Part shown: positions 8,470 to 16,773 of the stretch, piece after piece
Position numbering within the stretch: the stretch's first letter is position 1
How the letters are laid out: each line of letters begins with the position of its first letter
Origin: Alistipes sp.
GTDB lineage: Bacteria; Bacteroidota; Bacteroidia; Bacteroidales; Rikenellaceae
NCBI GenBank assembly: GCA_017520545.1
Contig: JAFXFM010000004.1
Coordinates: 124,001-188,000, forward strand
Length of the DNA: 64,000 nucleotides
Direction: 5' to 3'
Program-made: the position numbers and the translations under genes
The notes under the pieces: model-generated
Seen by the model: only the letters and a program-made list of their open reading frames with translations
Told to the model about the DNA's origin: nothing
Database searches by the model: none

Positions 8470-9375
8470 ATGAATTTAACACCAGACTTTAAGGATTACG
8501 AGTTGATAGACTCGGGCGAGGGCGAGAAGTTGGAGCGCTTTGGAGCCTACACACTGCGCCGACCTGAGCCTCAGGCGGTATGGCGCAAATCGCTCGATGA
8601 GCGTGAGTGGCAACGCTTGGCAGAGGCCTCGTTCCTCCGCACCGACCGTAGCGAGGAGCGTGGCGAGTGGCGCAATAAGCCGCAGATGCGCGACCGCTGG
8701 AATATCCGCTACGACTATAAGGCAATGCACCTCACTATGCGACTTGCTTGCACAGCCTTCAAACACATTGGCATATTCCCCGAGCAGGCGGCAAATTGGA
8801 ACTTTATATACGACACGTGTCGCGCAAAGATTGAAAAGCCCACCCACGAAGGAAAGCCGAAGATATTAAACCTCTTCGCCTATACGGGTGGTGCGACGTT
8901 GGCAGCCGCAGCTGCAGGGGCAGAGGTTACACACGTCGATTCGGTGAAACAGGTGGTTACGTGGTCGCGCGAGAATATGGAGTCGAGTGGCTTGAAGGAT
9001 ATTCGCTGGATAGTGGAGGATGCCTTGAAATTTGTTCAGCGCGAGGTACGCCGAGGCAACCGTTACGACGGTATAATCCTCGACCCTCCGGCATACGGAC
9101 GTGGTGCAAATGGCGAGAAATGGGTGTTGGAGCAGAATATAGCCGAGATGTTGGAGGCGTGTGCGCAGCTGCTTGCCGAAGATGGTTTTTTGGTACTGAA
9201 CCTCTACTCTATGGGGCTCTCCTCAACCATTGCCCGCACGCTCGTGCATCAGATGTTCGGCTCCCCCGCTACCGAAGAGTATGGCGAATTGTACTTTGCA
9301 GACCGTGCAGGCAAGGTGCTTCCATTTGGAACATACTACCGAATGAAACGGAAAACGAAAATTCAGGGTCGTTAA
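8470..9375 (+). CDS. Class I SAM-dependent methyltransferase, RlmI/RlmK-like
   Basis: The protein has 301 residues. The Rossmann core is at about residues 135-235: motif I is NLFAYTGGATLAAAAAGAEV, followed by the acidic ribose-binding residue in HVDSVKQ, and motif IV is DGIILDPPAYGRG. The DPPA(Y/F) motif and overall layout match the RlmI-type rRNA methyltransferase group (Methyltrans_SAM), although the N-terminal PUA domain of E. coli RlmI is not obvious. The substrate is probably rRNA, but that is inference. It stands alone, with its own promoter. Confidence 0.8.
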   Translation: MNLTPDFKDYELIDSGEGEKLERFGAYTLRRPEPQAVWRKSLDEREWQRLAEASFLRTDRSEERGEWRNKPQMRDRWNIRYDYKAMHLTMRLACTAFKHIGIFPEQAANWNFIYDTCRAKIEKPTHEGKPKILNLFAYTGGATLAAAAAGAEVTHVDSVKQVVTWSRENMESSGLKDIRWIVEDALKFVQREVRRGNRYDGIILDPPAYGRGANGEKWVLEQNIAEMLEACAQLLAEDGFLVLNLYSMGLSSTIARTLVHQMFGSPATEEYGELYFADRAGKVLPFGTYYRMKRKTKIQGR

Positions 9376-9574
9376 GGGAGTGCAGAAGGCAAAATAAAAA
9401 AGTAACAGCGCACCCCATAGAGCGACCAACAGGAGCTACCCCATAAAGGGCAGAACGCACGCCCCTGTAAAGCAGACGCAGACTGCACCTCCTCCCGGAA
9501 TCACTGCGCCGGAACAAGGGCAGGAGTCTGCAAAACTAAAAAACGGAGAAAGCAACCTCTAAAAATTAAGAGCT
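9376..9574. other. Intergenic stretch, no gene seen
   Basis: About 200 bases hold no convincing reading frame, RNA or promoter box. The only nearby structure is the start of the small membrane protein gene at 9575. Confidence 0.5.
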
Positions 9575-9868
9575 ATGTTGTCAATTATTATTTTTGCGAT
9601 ATCGGCGGGCGTACTGCTCGATGCAATAGTGGGTTTGGTGGGCAGTCGTCGCGACATTGGCTTTGGCTGGTCATTCCTTATTTCGGTGCTATTTACGCCT
9701 CTTATTGGTCTTATCGTTGTACTTCTCTCACCCGCACTGCCTGCAGGTGCACCACCACGATATGGCTGTCTTGGCAGATCCTTTGGCTGCCTCGGAACGG
9801 TACTACTTGTAGCGATTGTAGCGTCGTTACTTTTGGGCTTAGCTCTACTATTTGTTCCGATAGTTTAG
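9575..9868 (+). CDS. Small two- or three-helix membrane protein
   Basis: This 97-residue hydrophobic protein is one I do not recognise. Three hydrophobic stretches are visible, at about residues 3-22 (IIIFAISAGVLLDAIVGLVG), 31-52 (FGWSFLISVLFTPLIGLIVVLL) and 74-97 (GTVLLVAIVASLLLGLALLF). A short proline/glycine- and cysteine-containing loop (PAGAPPRYGCLGRSFGCLG) lies between the last two. Such proteins are usually inner-membrane accessory proteins of unknown function. It precedes a strong terminator and has no obvious partner. Confidence 0.6.
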   Translation: MLSIIIFAISAGVLLDAIVGLVGSRRDIGFGWSFLISVLFTPLIGLIVVLLSPALPAGAPPRYGCLGRSFGCLGTVLLVAIVASLLLGLALLFVPIV

Positions 9869-9933
9869 CCGCAAAGGTAAAGTATCCCTATTATCACCCA
9901 AAAGTGCAGATAGCGGAGGAATTTCAACAAAAA

Positions 9934-9992
9934 CAAACCCTTCCTAATACCGCAGCATACTTAGCGTATGTGAGGATTTAGGAAGGGTTTTT
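9934..9992. terminator. Bidirectional terminator between the small membrane protein and the POT transporter
   Basis: The outer stem AAACCCTTCCTAA pairs with TTAGGAAGGGTTT, and a nested hairpin CATACTTAGCGTATG lies inside, with a T-run on the plus side. The inner TACTTAGCGTA is also found in the apex of the terminator at 36561-36610. Confidence 0.8.
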
Positions 9993-10024
9993 ATGGGAAG
10001 AAATTACCCGTTATTGCGCTTTTG

Positions 10025-11554
10025 CTATTTGGTTGCTGACTCCAAACGCTTCATCATTACAAACATAAACAATGCCGAAAGGAGGCACAAACCGATAAAT
10101 ACCGACCAAACAATAGTCAATGGAATACCACCCCAGAGGAAGCCTCCTACAGCTACGAGCATATTACCAATTGCGGTAGCAACAAACCAGCCTCCCATCA
10201 TCATACCCTTGTACTTTGGAGGTGCAACCTTGGACACAAACGAGATACCCATAGGCGAGAGAAGCAACTCTGCAAAGGTCAAAACGAGGTAGGTCATAAT
10301 AAGCCAATTTGCCGATACAAGCGGTGCATCTGCACCAGCCTTGATAGCCTCAGCCTGCTCGTTTGGAGTAAGCAGACCCTGTGAGCCAAACGCCATAACT
10401 GCGAAGCCCACCGCTGCAACGAGCATACCGTAAGCGATCTTACGAGGTGCTGAAGGCTCCTTGCCACGCTTTGCAAGTGCGCCAAAGATAGCCAACGATA
10501 CAGGAGTCAATGCTACAACGTAGAATGGGTTGAACTGCTGGAAGATCGGAGCATTTACTGCAACCGAAGCGTCGCCAACATTCATACCCTTATAGATAAG
10601 GTAGCCAACCGATGCCGCAAGCACTACTGCCGAGAGAGCCTTGCCCTTACCCGACTCGCTCTGGAATGTCGAGAATGCAGCATAAACAGCAACGATAACA
10701 ACAACCAAGTTCCATACGCTGAACGCCATACTCTGCAAGCCGAACGACTCCTTCACGGTGAATTCATCAGCGAAGTAGGTCAATGTAAGGCCGTTCTGGT
10801 GGAATGCCATCCAGAAGAAAATCACAACGGCAAATACGAGGCATAACGCTACGATACGAGCCTTAGTCTCGGCAGGAGTGAGGTTATCCTCAACCTGAAC
10901 TGCGGCAGTCTTGTTGCCCTTGCCACCCTCAACGTGACGGAACCAATTGCGGCAAGCGTAGTAGATAATCATCGACACGATCAACGCCACACAAGCCACT
11001 GCAAACGAGAAGTGGTAGGCATCGTTACCCTCGAAGCCGAGCGACTTCTCTGCCCAATCCTTGATTGCTACGGCTGCGGTTGGAGCGAACAACGCGCCAA
11101 TGTTGATAGCCATATAGAAGAGCGAGAATGCCGAGTCGCGCTTGTCGGCGTACTGCGGGTCGTCGTAGAGGTTACCCACCATAACCTGCAAGTTACCCTT
11201 GAAGAGACCTGTACCGACCGAGATAAAGAGCAAAGCACCAAGCATTGCAATCATCGCCAAGGTGTCGCCACCAAGAGGCAACGAGAGAAGAAGGTATCCT
11301 ACGAACATAATCGAGATACCGATGGTAACCATCTTGCCATAGCCGAATTTGTCGGCCAAGATACCGCCAAAGAGCGGCATAAAATAGACCAAACCGAGGA
11401 AAGTGCTGTAAATTGCACCTGCTACACCTGCGTCCAAACCGAAGTTTGCGCGAAGGAACAGAGCAAATACCGCCAACATTGTGTAGTAGCCGAAACGCTC
11501 ACCCGTATTGGCGAGAGCGAGGGCATAAAGGGCTTTTGGATGTCCTTTGAACAT
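10025..11554 (-). CDS. POT/PTR family proton-coupled oligopeptide transporter
   Basis: This inner-membrane symporter of 509 residues imports di- and tripeptides with protons. The N-terminal helix has the ExxERFxYY motif of the family as NTGERFGYYTML, and the PTR2 signature appears as FSLFYMAINIGALFAP near residue 145. Hydrophobic segments alternate with short loops throughout, consistent with 12-14 helices. An upstream TAnnTTTG box drives it alone. Substrate range cannot be read from the sequence. Confidence 0.9.
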   Translation of the reverse strand: MFKGHPKALYALALANTGERFGYYTMLAVFALFLRANFGLDAGVAGAIYSTFLGLVYFMPLFGGILADKFGYGKMVTIGISIMFVGYLLLSLPLGGDTLAMIAMLGALLFISVGTGLFKGNLQVMVGNLYDDPQYADKRDSAFSLFYMAINIGALFAPTAAVAIKDWAEKSLGFEGNDAYHFSFAVACVALIVSMIIYYACRNWFRHVEGGKGNKTAAVQVEDNLTPAETKARIVALCLVFAVVIFFWMAFHQNGLTLTYFADEFTVKESFGLQSMAFSVWNLVVVIVAVYAAFSTFQSESGKGKALSAVVLAASVGYLIYKGMNVGDASVAVNAPIFQQFNPFYVVALTPVSLAIFGALAKRGKEPSAPRKIAYGMLVAAVGFAVMAFGSQGLLTPNEQAEAIKAGADAPLVSANWLIMTYLVLTFAELLLSPMGISFVSKVAPPKYKGMMMGGWFVATAIGNMLVAVGGFLWGGIPLTIVWSVFIGLCLLSALFMFVMMKRLESATK

Positions 11555-11607
11555 AATTATACGTGTTTTTAGTTAATAAATAAATTTTTATTCCTTTTAC
11601 TTCGGGA

Positions 11608-11615
11608 CAAAGATA
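11608..11615 (-). promoter_or_regulatory. -7 box of the POT transporter gene
   Basis: The minus strand reads TATCTTTG, 54 nt upstream of the start at 11554. Confidence 0.65.
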
Positions 11616-11724
11616 CGAAGAAATTAAAAATTAAGAATTAAAAATTAAAAATTCTTTTTTAGTGAGTTTAGGGAATTTAAGGAATTTAGAGAAAATTTTG
11701 TATATCTCCGTTTTCCGCCTTCGC

Positions 11725-13755
11725 CTATTTGTGCCACTTCAACACCATTGCCGTACGGGCGGTGTTATATATCTTTATAAAGTAGTGCGGATTGTCCCAC
11801 TCGTCCACAATAGTCTCGGTGAAGTGCTCCTGTCCCTTGGTGTGGCGGTCGAAGCCTCCGAAACGACCCTCGTCTGTCGAGAGTTCAATGGTATATTTTC
11901 CTGCCCACGGAACCTCAACACGATAGTCTGGCACCGAGTTGCTTGGGCTCCAATTAAATACGAAGTACAACCCCTTGTGCGAGAATGCCAACGTCTTATT
12001 CTCCCAATCGGTATGCCATTTGTAAGGATAACCGTCCGACAGCACCTTATATTTCTTAACCACTCGCAACATCTCCTTATCAAACAAGCCGAGTTGTCCG
12101 TAGCGCAAGAAGCCGTTATCCGCCAACGACCATTGACGGCGTGCGTGGGCATAACTCCAATCGTTACCCTCGCGCGGGAAGTCTATCCACTCGGGGTGTC
12201 CGAACTCGTTACCCATAAAGTTGAGATAGGCATCGCCACCTGTTGCGATAGTCATCAGGCGAATCATCTTGTGCAACGCCATACCGCGCTCCACCATCAG
12301 GTTCTCCGACCCCTTATTCATCGCAAAGTACATCTCCTTATCCATCAGTCGGAAGGCGATTGTCTTGTCGCCCACCATCGCTTGGTCGTGCGACTCGGCA
12401 TAAGCCACCGTCTTAACTTTCGGCAGACGGTTGGTCATCACACTCCACATCTCGTCGATATTCCAATCTTCGTCGCGCTCGTCCTCCAACAACTTAATCC
12501 AAAAGTCGGGAATTGCCATTCCGAGTCGGAAGTCGAAGCCTATACCGCCATCCTCAATCGTACGACACATACCCGGCATTCCGCTCACATCCTCGGCTAT
12601 GGTTACGGCCTCGGGGCGGAAGTCGTGTACGAGTTTATTCGCCAACGAGAGATAAACCAAGGCATCGCGATTGACACCCTCGTCAAAAAACTTCTCACGG
12701 CAGTCGAAGTCGGTATATCCGTGATGGTGGTATATCATAGAGGTTACGCCATCGAATCGGTAGCCGTCAAAGTGGTACTCGTCGAGCCAATACTTGACAT
12801 TTGAGAGGAGGAAGTGTTCCACCTCGCGTTTGCCATAGTCAAAGACTTTCGAGTCCCAATACTTCTGATAGCCCGCATCGCCCTCCTTTGAGTAGTGGTA
12901 TGGCGAGCCGTCCAACTCGTTGATGCCCTCGTTGAAGTTCTTAACATAGTGAGCGTGAACGATATCCATAATTACGGCAATACCCATCTTATGAGCCTTG
13001 CGCACCAGCGACTTCAGCTCCTCGGGAGTGCCAAAGCGTGATGACGGCGCGAAGAAGTTAGCTACGTGGTAGCCAAACGAACCGTAGTAGGGGTGTTCGG
13101 CAATAGCCATAACCTGAATGGCGTTGTAGCCCGCCTTCTTAACACGTGGCAGGACGCTTTTCTCGAACTCCTTGTAGGTGCTTACGCCCTCCTTCTCGGA
13201 GGACATTCCGATATGCGTTTCGTAGATGAGCAGATTGTTCTTATCGACAACCAACCTGTCGTCGCCCCAATCGAATGGCTGCGGAATCCAGAATTGTGCC
13301 GAGTAGTTCTTCGTATTGTCGTCCTGAACAAGTCGTGTAGCATAGGCAGGGATACGGTCGTGCCAACCATTTTGTCCGTGAATATGGAGTTTATAGAGCG
13401 AGCCGTGCGTCAGACGGAACTCATACATCGCATCGGGCAGGAAGATACTCCAAACACCATTTGCATCTTTGTTCAAACGCAACTGTGTGCGTTGCCAATT
13501 ATTGAAGTCGCCAAAGATATAGACATCTTGTGCCGCAGGCAGCCACTCGCGGAACCACCAGCCCGCCATATCCTCGTCGCGCTGCCAACCAAAGTAACGG
13601 TAGCCATTTGCGTAATCTACGATAGAGTTATTGCGCTCAATCTCGGCAAGGTGTGAGCAGTACATCCTGTATCGCTCATTCACCGCCTCCTCGACAGGCT
13701 GTAACCACTCGTCCTCGGCGACCATTGCCAACTGTTTCTTCTCGTTCTCTGCCAT
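11725..13755 (-). CDS. glgB: 1,4-alpha-glucan branching enzyme, GH13 (eukaryotic-like type)
   Basis: The protein has 676 residues and makes alpha-1,6 branches in glycogen. An N-terminal CBM48-like beta-sandwich (about residues 60-150, FREWLPAAQDVYIFGDFNNW) precedes the GH13 barrel. The four catalytic regions are visible: DIVHAHYVKN, GYRFDGVTSMIYHHHG (nucleophile Asp about 325), TIAEDVSGMP (acid Glu about 378) and AESHDQAMVGD (His/Asp about 446-447). RFDGVTSM followed by YHHHG is the signature of the eukaryotic GBE1-like group found in many Bacteroidota. No other glycogen gene adjoins it. It has its own promoter. Confidence 0.93.
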   Translation of the reverse strand: MAENEKKQLAMVAEDEWLQPVEEAVNERYRMYCSHLAEIERNNSIVDYANGYRYFGWQRDEDMAGWWFREWLPAAQDVYIFGDFNNWQRTQLRLNKDANGVWSIFLPDAMYEFRLTHGSLYKLHIHGQNGWHDRIPAYATRLVQDDNTKNYSAQFWIPQPFDWGDDRLVVDKNNLLIYETHIGMSSEKEGVSTYKEFEKSVLPRVKKAGYNAIQVMAIAEHPYYGSFGYHVANFFAPSSRFGTPEELKSLVRKAHKMGIAVIMDIVHAHYVKNFNEGINELDGSPYHYSKEGDAGYQKYWDSKVFDYGKREVEHFLLSNVKYWLDEYHFDGYRFDGVTSMIYHHHGYTDFDCREKFFDEGVNRDALVYLSLANKLVHDFRPEAVTIAEDVSGMPGMCRTIEDGGIGFDFRLGMAIPDFWIKLLEDERDEDWNIDEMWSVMTNRLPKVKTVAYAESHDQAMVGDKTIAFRLMDKEMYFAMNKGSENLMVERGMALHKMIRLMTIATGGDAYLNFMGNEFGHPEWIDFPREGNDWSYAHARRQWSLADNGFLRYGQLGLFDKEMLRVVKKYKVLSDGYPYKWHTDWENKTLAFSHKGLYFVFNWSPSNSVPDYRVEVPWAGKYTIELSTDEGRFGGFDRHTKGQEHFTETIVDEWDNPHYFIKIYNTARTAMVLKWHK

Positions 13756-13787
13756 TGTATCGGAAAATTATTAGAATAAACCTCCAA

Positions 13788-13795
13788 CAAAGATA
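13788..13795 (-). promoter_or_regulatory. -7 box of glgB
   Basis: The minus strand reads TATCTTTG, 33 nt upstream of the glgB ATG at 13755. Confidence 0.7.
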
Positions 13796-13915
13796 AGAAA
13801 AAAAATTGAAAATTGAGAATTAAAGGTATTATTATTTAGGCATCTTCGGCACACCTCTAACGGTCCTAAAAGCCTTCCCCCTAAAAATAAATTTTTAAAA
13901 ATCTCAGACTTTTGT

Positions 13916-13923
13916 TATCTTTG
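13916..13923 (+). promoter_or_regulatory. -7 box almost touching the start of the CxCxxCH protein
   Basis: TATCTTTG then C ends only 4 nt before the GTG at 13928. A start site about 7 nt downstream would make the message essentially leaderless, or would require a later start codon. Confidence 0.65.
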
Positions 13924-13927
13924 CGCC

Positions 13928-14260
13928 GTGAAACAGTTGATACGACATAAGAAGTTCATCTCTTATCTGCTTGTTGCGCTGATGATTACAGCCTATTCGA
14001 GCAGGTTGTATCTAACGCTCGACCACGGCTTCGTCAAAACAAGTTGGGGCACAAAGATATTCACCGACGACAGCTGCGAACAACTGCGCTGTAATTGCCC
14101 GATATGCCACGCAGAGGAGCTATTATCAACCGAAGCCGAGTCGTTCGACTATCAACCTTTTTTCACCACCCTGACATTCGAATTTGCCGTCTGCCATACC
14201 GCAGAGGCTAATAATATCGCTACATTATCCTCGCTCCGAGGACCTCCCTATTTATCGTAA
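13928..14260 (+). CDS. Small exported CxCxxCH protein upstream of a TonB receptor
   Basis: I do not recognise this 110-residue protein as a named family. The GTG start gives a basic n-region followed by a hydrophobic segment (MKQLIRHKKFISYLLVALM), so it is likely exported or anchored. The middle contains CEQLRCNCPICHAEE, a cluster of four cysteines and a histidine that could bind metal or form disulfides. The next ATG (13982) would remove the signal segment. The gene precedes the His-rich TonB receptor by 80 nt, apparently as one unit, which suggests a shared role in metal or metal-complex uptake. That role is inference. Confidence 0.65.
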   Translation: MKQLIRHKKFISYLLVALMITAYSSRLYLTLDHGFVKTSWGTKIFTDDSCEQLRCNCPICHAEELLSTEAESFDYQPFFTTLTFEFAVCHTAEANNIATLSSLRGPPYLS

Positions 14261-14284
14261 AACAATACCATTTTACCCTCTTTT

Positions 14285-14306
14285 GCACATACTATAAAGT
14301 GTGCAG
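14285..14306 (+). promoter_or_regulatory. Hairpin in the gap before the TonB receptor
   Basis: TGCACA and TGTGCA frame a short loop in the 80-nt gap between the CxCxxCH gene and the receptor. It could be an operator half-site pair or an mRNA hairpin that sets relative expression. Confidence 0.35.
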
Positions 14307-14340
14307 TAAAATTATTGATTAACGATAAATATAGCCCGAA

Positions 14341-16707
14341 ATGAAAAAATTATTTTCAACCATTATGGTTGTGTGGTTGGTGTGTGCATCAGCCGCAGCA
14401 CAGACAACAAACACACATAAGCACGGCCACTCGCAGGGTGAGCAGTGCGAAGCTACAATTCACGGACACGTAACAGACTCCCGCACAAAGGAGCATCTTC
14501 CATATATCACGGTTACTATCGACGGCACAACCGTAGGCACAACAACCGATGCCACAGGCCACTACACCCTATACCACACTCCCGTCGGCAAATTGAAGGT
14601 GTCTATCTCGGCGGTGGGTTACGCCAATCAAACTAAAGAGATAAACGTAGAGTGCGGTTCGGATATTCAGCTCAACTTCGAGACTACCGAGTCGCAGATT
14701 TCGGTGGACGAGATTGTAGTGTCGGCAAACCGCAACGCAACAAAACGTAGCGAGGCCCCTACACTCGTAAACATCGTCGATGCCGACCTATTGAACAAGG
14801 TTTCGGCTCCGACCTTGGCCGAGGGTTTGTCATTCCAGCCTGGTGTCCGTGTCGAGAACTCGTGCCAGAACTGCGGCTTTGCACAGGTGCGCATCAACGG
14901 CTTGGCAGGACAGTATTCGCAGATTCTTATCAACTCTCGCCCTATATTCTCGGCATTGGCGGGCGTCTATGGCTTGGAGCATATCCCTGCGAATATGGTG
15001 GAGCGCATCGAGGTTGTACGAGGTGGAGGATCTGCCCTCTTTGGCTCGTCGGCTATCGGTGGCACCATCAACATCATCACCAAAGAGCCTCTGCGAAACT
15101 CGGGTGAGTTGGCTCATACGCTCACTTCGATTGGCGTAACGGGTGCACTCGACAACAATACCACACTGAACGCCTCGCTCGTAACCGATGATCGCAAGGC
15201 GGGACTTACAATCTATGGTCAAAACCGTATTCGCGACGCTTACGACCACGATGGCGACGGTTTTGTGGAGATTCCGACCATCAAGTCGCAGACTATCGGA
15301 ACGCAAGCCTATATCAAGACCAGCGCATACAGCAAGCTGACACTCGACTACCACGCCACAAATGAGTATCGTCGTGGTGGCGACCGTCTCGACCTCCCTC
15401 CACACGAGGCTCTGATTGCCGAGACCACCGACCACCTCATCAATAGCGGAGGTATCTCGTTCGACGGCACATCGAAGAACTCGTGCCACCGTTACAGCAT
15501 CTTTGCTTCGGCGCAATCGACCCACCGCGACAGCTACTATGGCGCAGGTCAAGACCCTAACGCCTACGGCAAGACCACAGGTGTAACCGCCGTAGCAGGT
15601 GCGCAGTACCTCTACCGCATAAAGTTCTTCGAGCTCACAACGGGCGTAGAATACAACTACGACTACCTCTACGATAACCCTATCGGCTATGTTGCGCAGG
15701 GCTATACCTCGATGATTACCAAGCAGCACATTCACAATGCAAGTGTATATGCTCAGGGCGAGTTCAAGTTCAACAAGTGGGGCTTCCTCGTTGGCGGCCG
15801 CCTCGATAACTGGTATAACGCCACAGCAAAGCGTTTCCTCTGTATCCCTTCGCCACGTGTTACATTGCGCTATAACCCTACGCACAACATAAACCTCCGC
15901 GCAACCTACGGCTCGGGCTTCCGTGCACCACAGGCATTCGACGAGGATTTGCATATCCTTATCGTAGGTGGTGAGCGTACCCGCATCCGCTTGGCAGACG
16001 ACTTGCGCGAGGAGCGTTCGCACTCGTTTACCCTCTCGGCAGATATGTATAAGACCGTTGGTCGTGTGCAGATGAATCTCCTCGTTGAGGGCTTCTACAC
16101 TATGCTTAATGGTGTATTTACGCTTCGTGAAACGGGTGAGATTGGCGAGGACGGTGCAACAATCTACGAGCGCCACAATGGTTCGGGCGCAAATGTTATG
16201 GGTTTTAATGTCGAGGGTAAAATCGCCTACGCTCCGTGGGTGGAGGCTTCGGCAGGAGTAACCTTGCAGCGCAGTAAATACACCTCGCCCGAGTATTGGA
16301 GCGACGATGCAAGCGTTGAGCCTGCAACAAATATGTTCCGCTCGCCAAATGTATATGGCTACTTCACCGTATCAACCCAGCCTCTCAAGAACTTCAAGAT
16401 CGACCTATCGGGTAACTATATGGGTCGTATGTATGTGGACCACTACGCAGGTGGTATGCTCCCTGACGGAACTATCCTCGCGCAGGACCGCATCGAACAC
16501 ACCAAGCCATTCTTCGACCTCGGCATTAAGTTGGCTTACGACTTCAAGATATGGAAGACAATCGGATTGCAGATAAACGCAGGTGTGCGTAATATATTAA
16601 ATTCGTATCAGAACGATTTCGACCGTGGCGAGAATCGCGACTCGGGCTACATCTATGGTCCGTCGCTTCCTCGCTCGATATTCGTAGGAGCAAAGTTGTC
16701 ATTCTAA
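14341..16707 (+). CDS. TonB-dependent outer-membrane receptor with His-rich N-terminus
   Basis: This is a 788-residue outer-membrane beta-barrel. The order is: signal peptide (MKKLFSTIMVVWLVCASAAAQ); a His-rich mature start (THKHGHSQGEQCEATIHGH); a carboxypeptidase-regulatory-like domain at about 40-120 (GHVTDSRTKEHLPYITVTID); a plug domain at about 130-245 (VNGLAGQYSQ-type segment, then IEVVRGGGSALFGSSAIGG); and then barrel strands ending in the aromatic terminus IFVGAKLSF. No SusD partner follows, so it is not a typical glycan (SusCD) system. The histidines and the CxCxxCH neighbour suggest a metal or metal-chelate substrate, by inference. Confidence 0.88.
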   Translation: MKKLFSTIMVVWLVCASAAAQTTNTHKHGHSQGEQCEATIHGHVTDSRTKEHLPYITVTIDGTTVGTTTDATGHYTLYHTPVGKLKVSISAVGYANQTKEINVECGSDIQLNFETTESQISVDEIVVSANRNATKRSEAPTLVNIVDADLLNKVSAPTLAEGLSFQPGVRVENSCQNCGFAQVRINGLAGQYSQILINSRPIFSALAGVYGLEHIPANMVERIEVVRGGGSALFGSSAIGGTINIITKEPLRNSGELAHTLTSIGVTGALDNNTTLNASLVTDDRKAGLTIYGQNRIRDAYDHDGDGFVEIPTIKSQTIGTQAYIKTSAYSKLTLDYHATNEYRRGGDRLDLPPHEALIAETTDHLINSGGISFDGTSKNSCHRYSIFASAQSTHRDSYYGAGQDPNAYGKTTGVTAVAGAQYLYRIKFFELTTGVEYNYDYLYDNPIGYVAQGYTSMITKQHIHNASVYAQGEFKFNKWGFLVGGRLDNWYNATAKRFLCIPSPRVTLRYNPTHNINLRATYGSGFRAPQAFDEDLHILIVGGERTRIRLADDLREERSHSFTLSADMYKTVGRVQMNLLVEGFYTMLNGVFTLRETGEIGEDGATIYERHNGSGANVMGFNVEGKIAYAPWVEASAGVTLQRSKYTSPEYWSDDASVEPATNMFRSPNVYGYFTVSTQPLKNFKIDLSGNYMGRMYVDHYAGGMLPDGTILAQDRIEHTKPFFDLGIKLAYDFKIWKTIGLQINAGVRNILNSYQNDFDRGENRDSGYIYGPSLPRSIFVGAKLSF

Positions 16708-16722
16708 AAAGTTTTTACAACA

Positions 16723-16758
16723 AAGAGCGAGCCTACCCGTCGGGTTAGGCTCGCTCTT
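16723..16758. terminator. Bidirectional terminator between the TonB receptor and the GH78-like gene
   Basis: AAGAGCGAGCCTA pairs with TAGGCTCGCTCTT over a smaller CCCGTCGGG hairpin. It is located between convergent gene ends. Confidence 0.85.
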
Positions 16759-16773
16759 CTATCAACAGAGTCC

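Noticed and set aside
14830-16176. Minus-strand frame of 448 codons inside the TonB receptor
   Set aside because: It is a shadow of a clear receptor gene; no family features.
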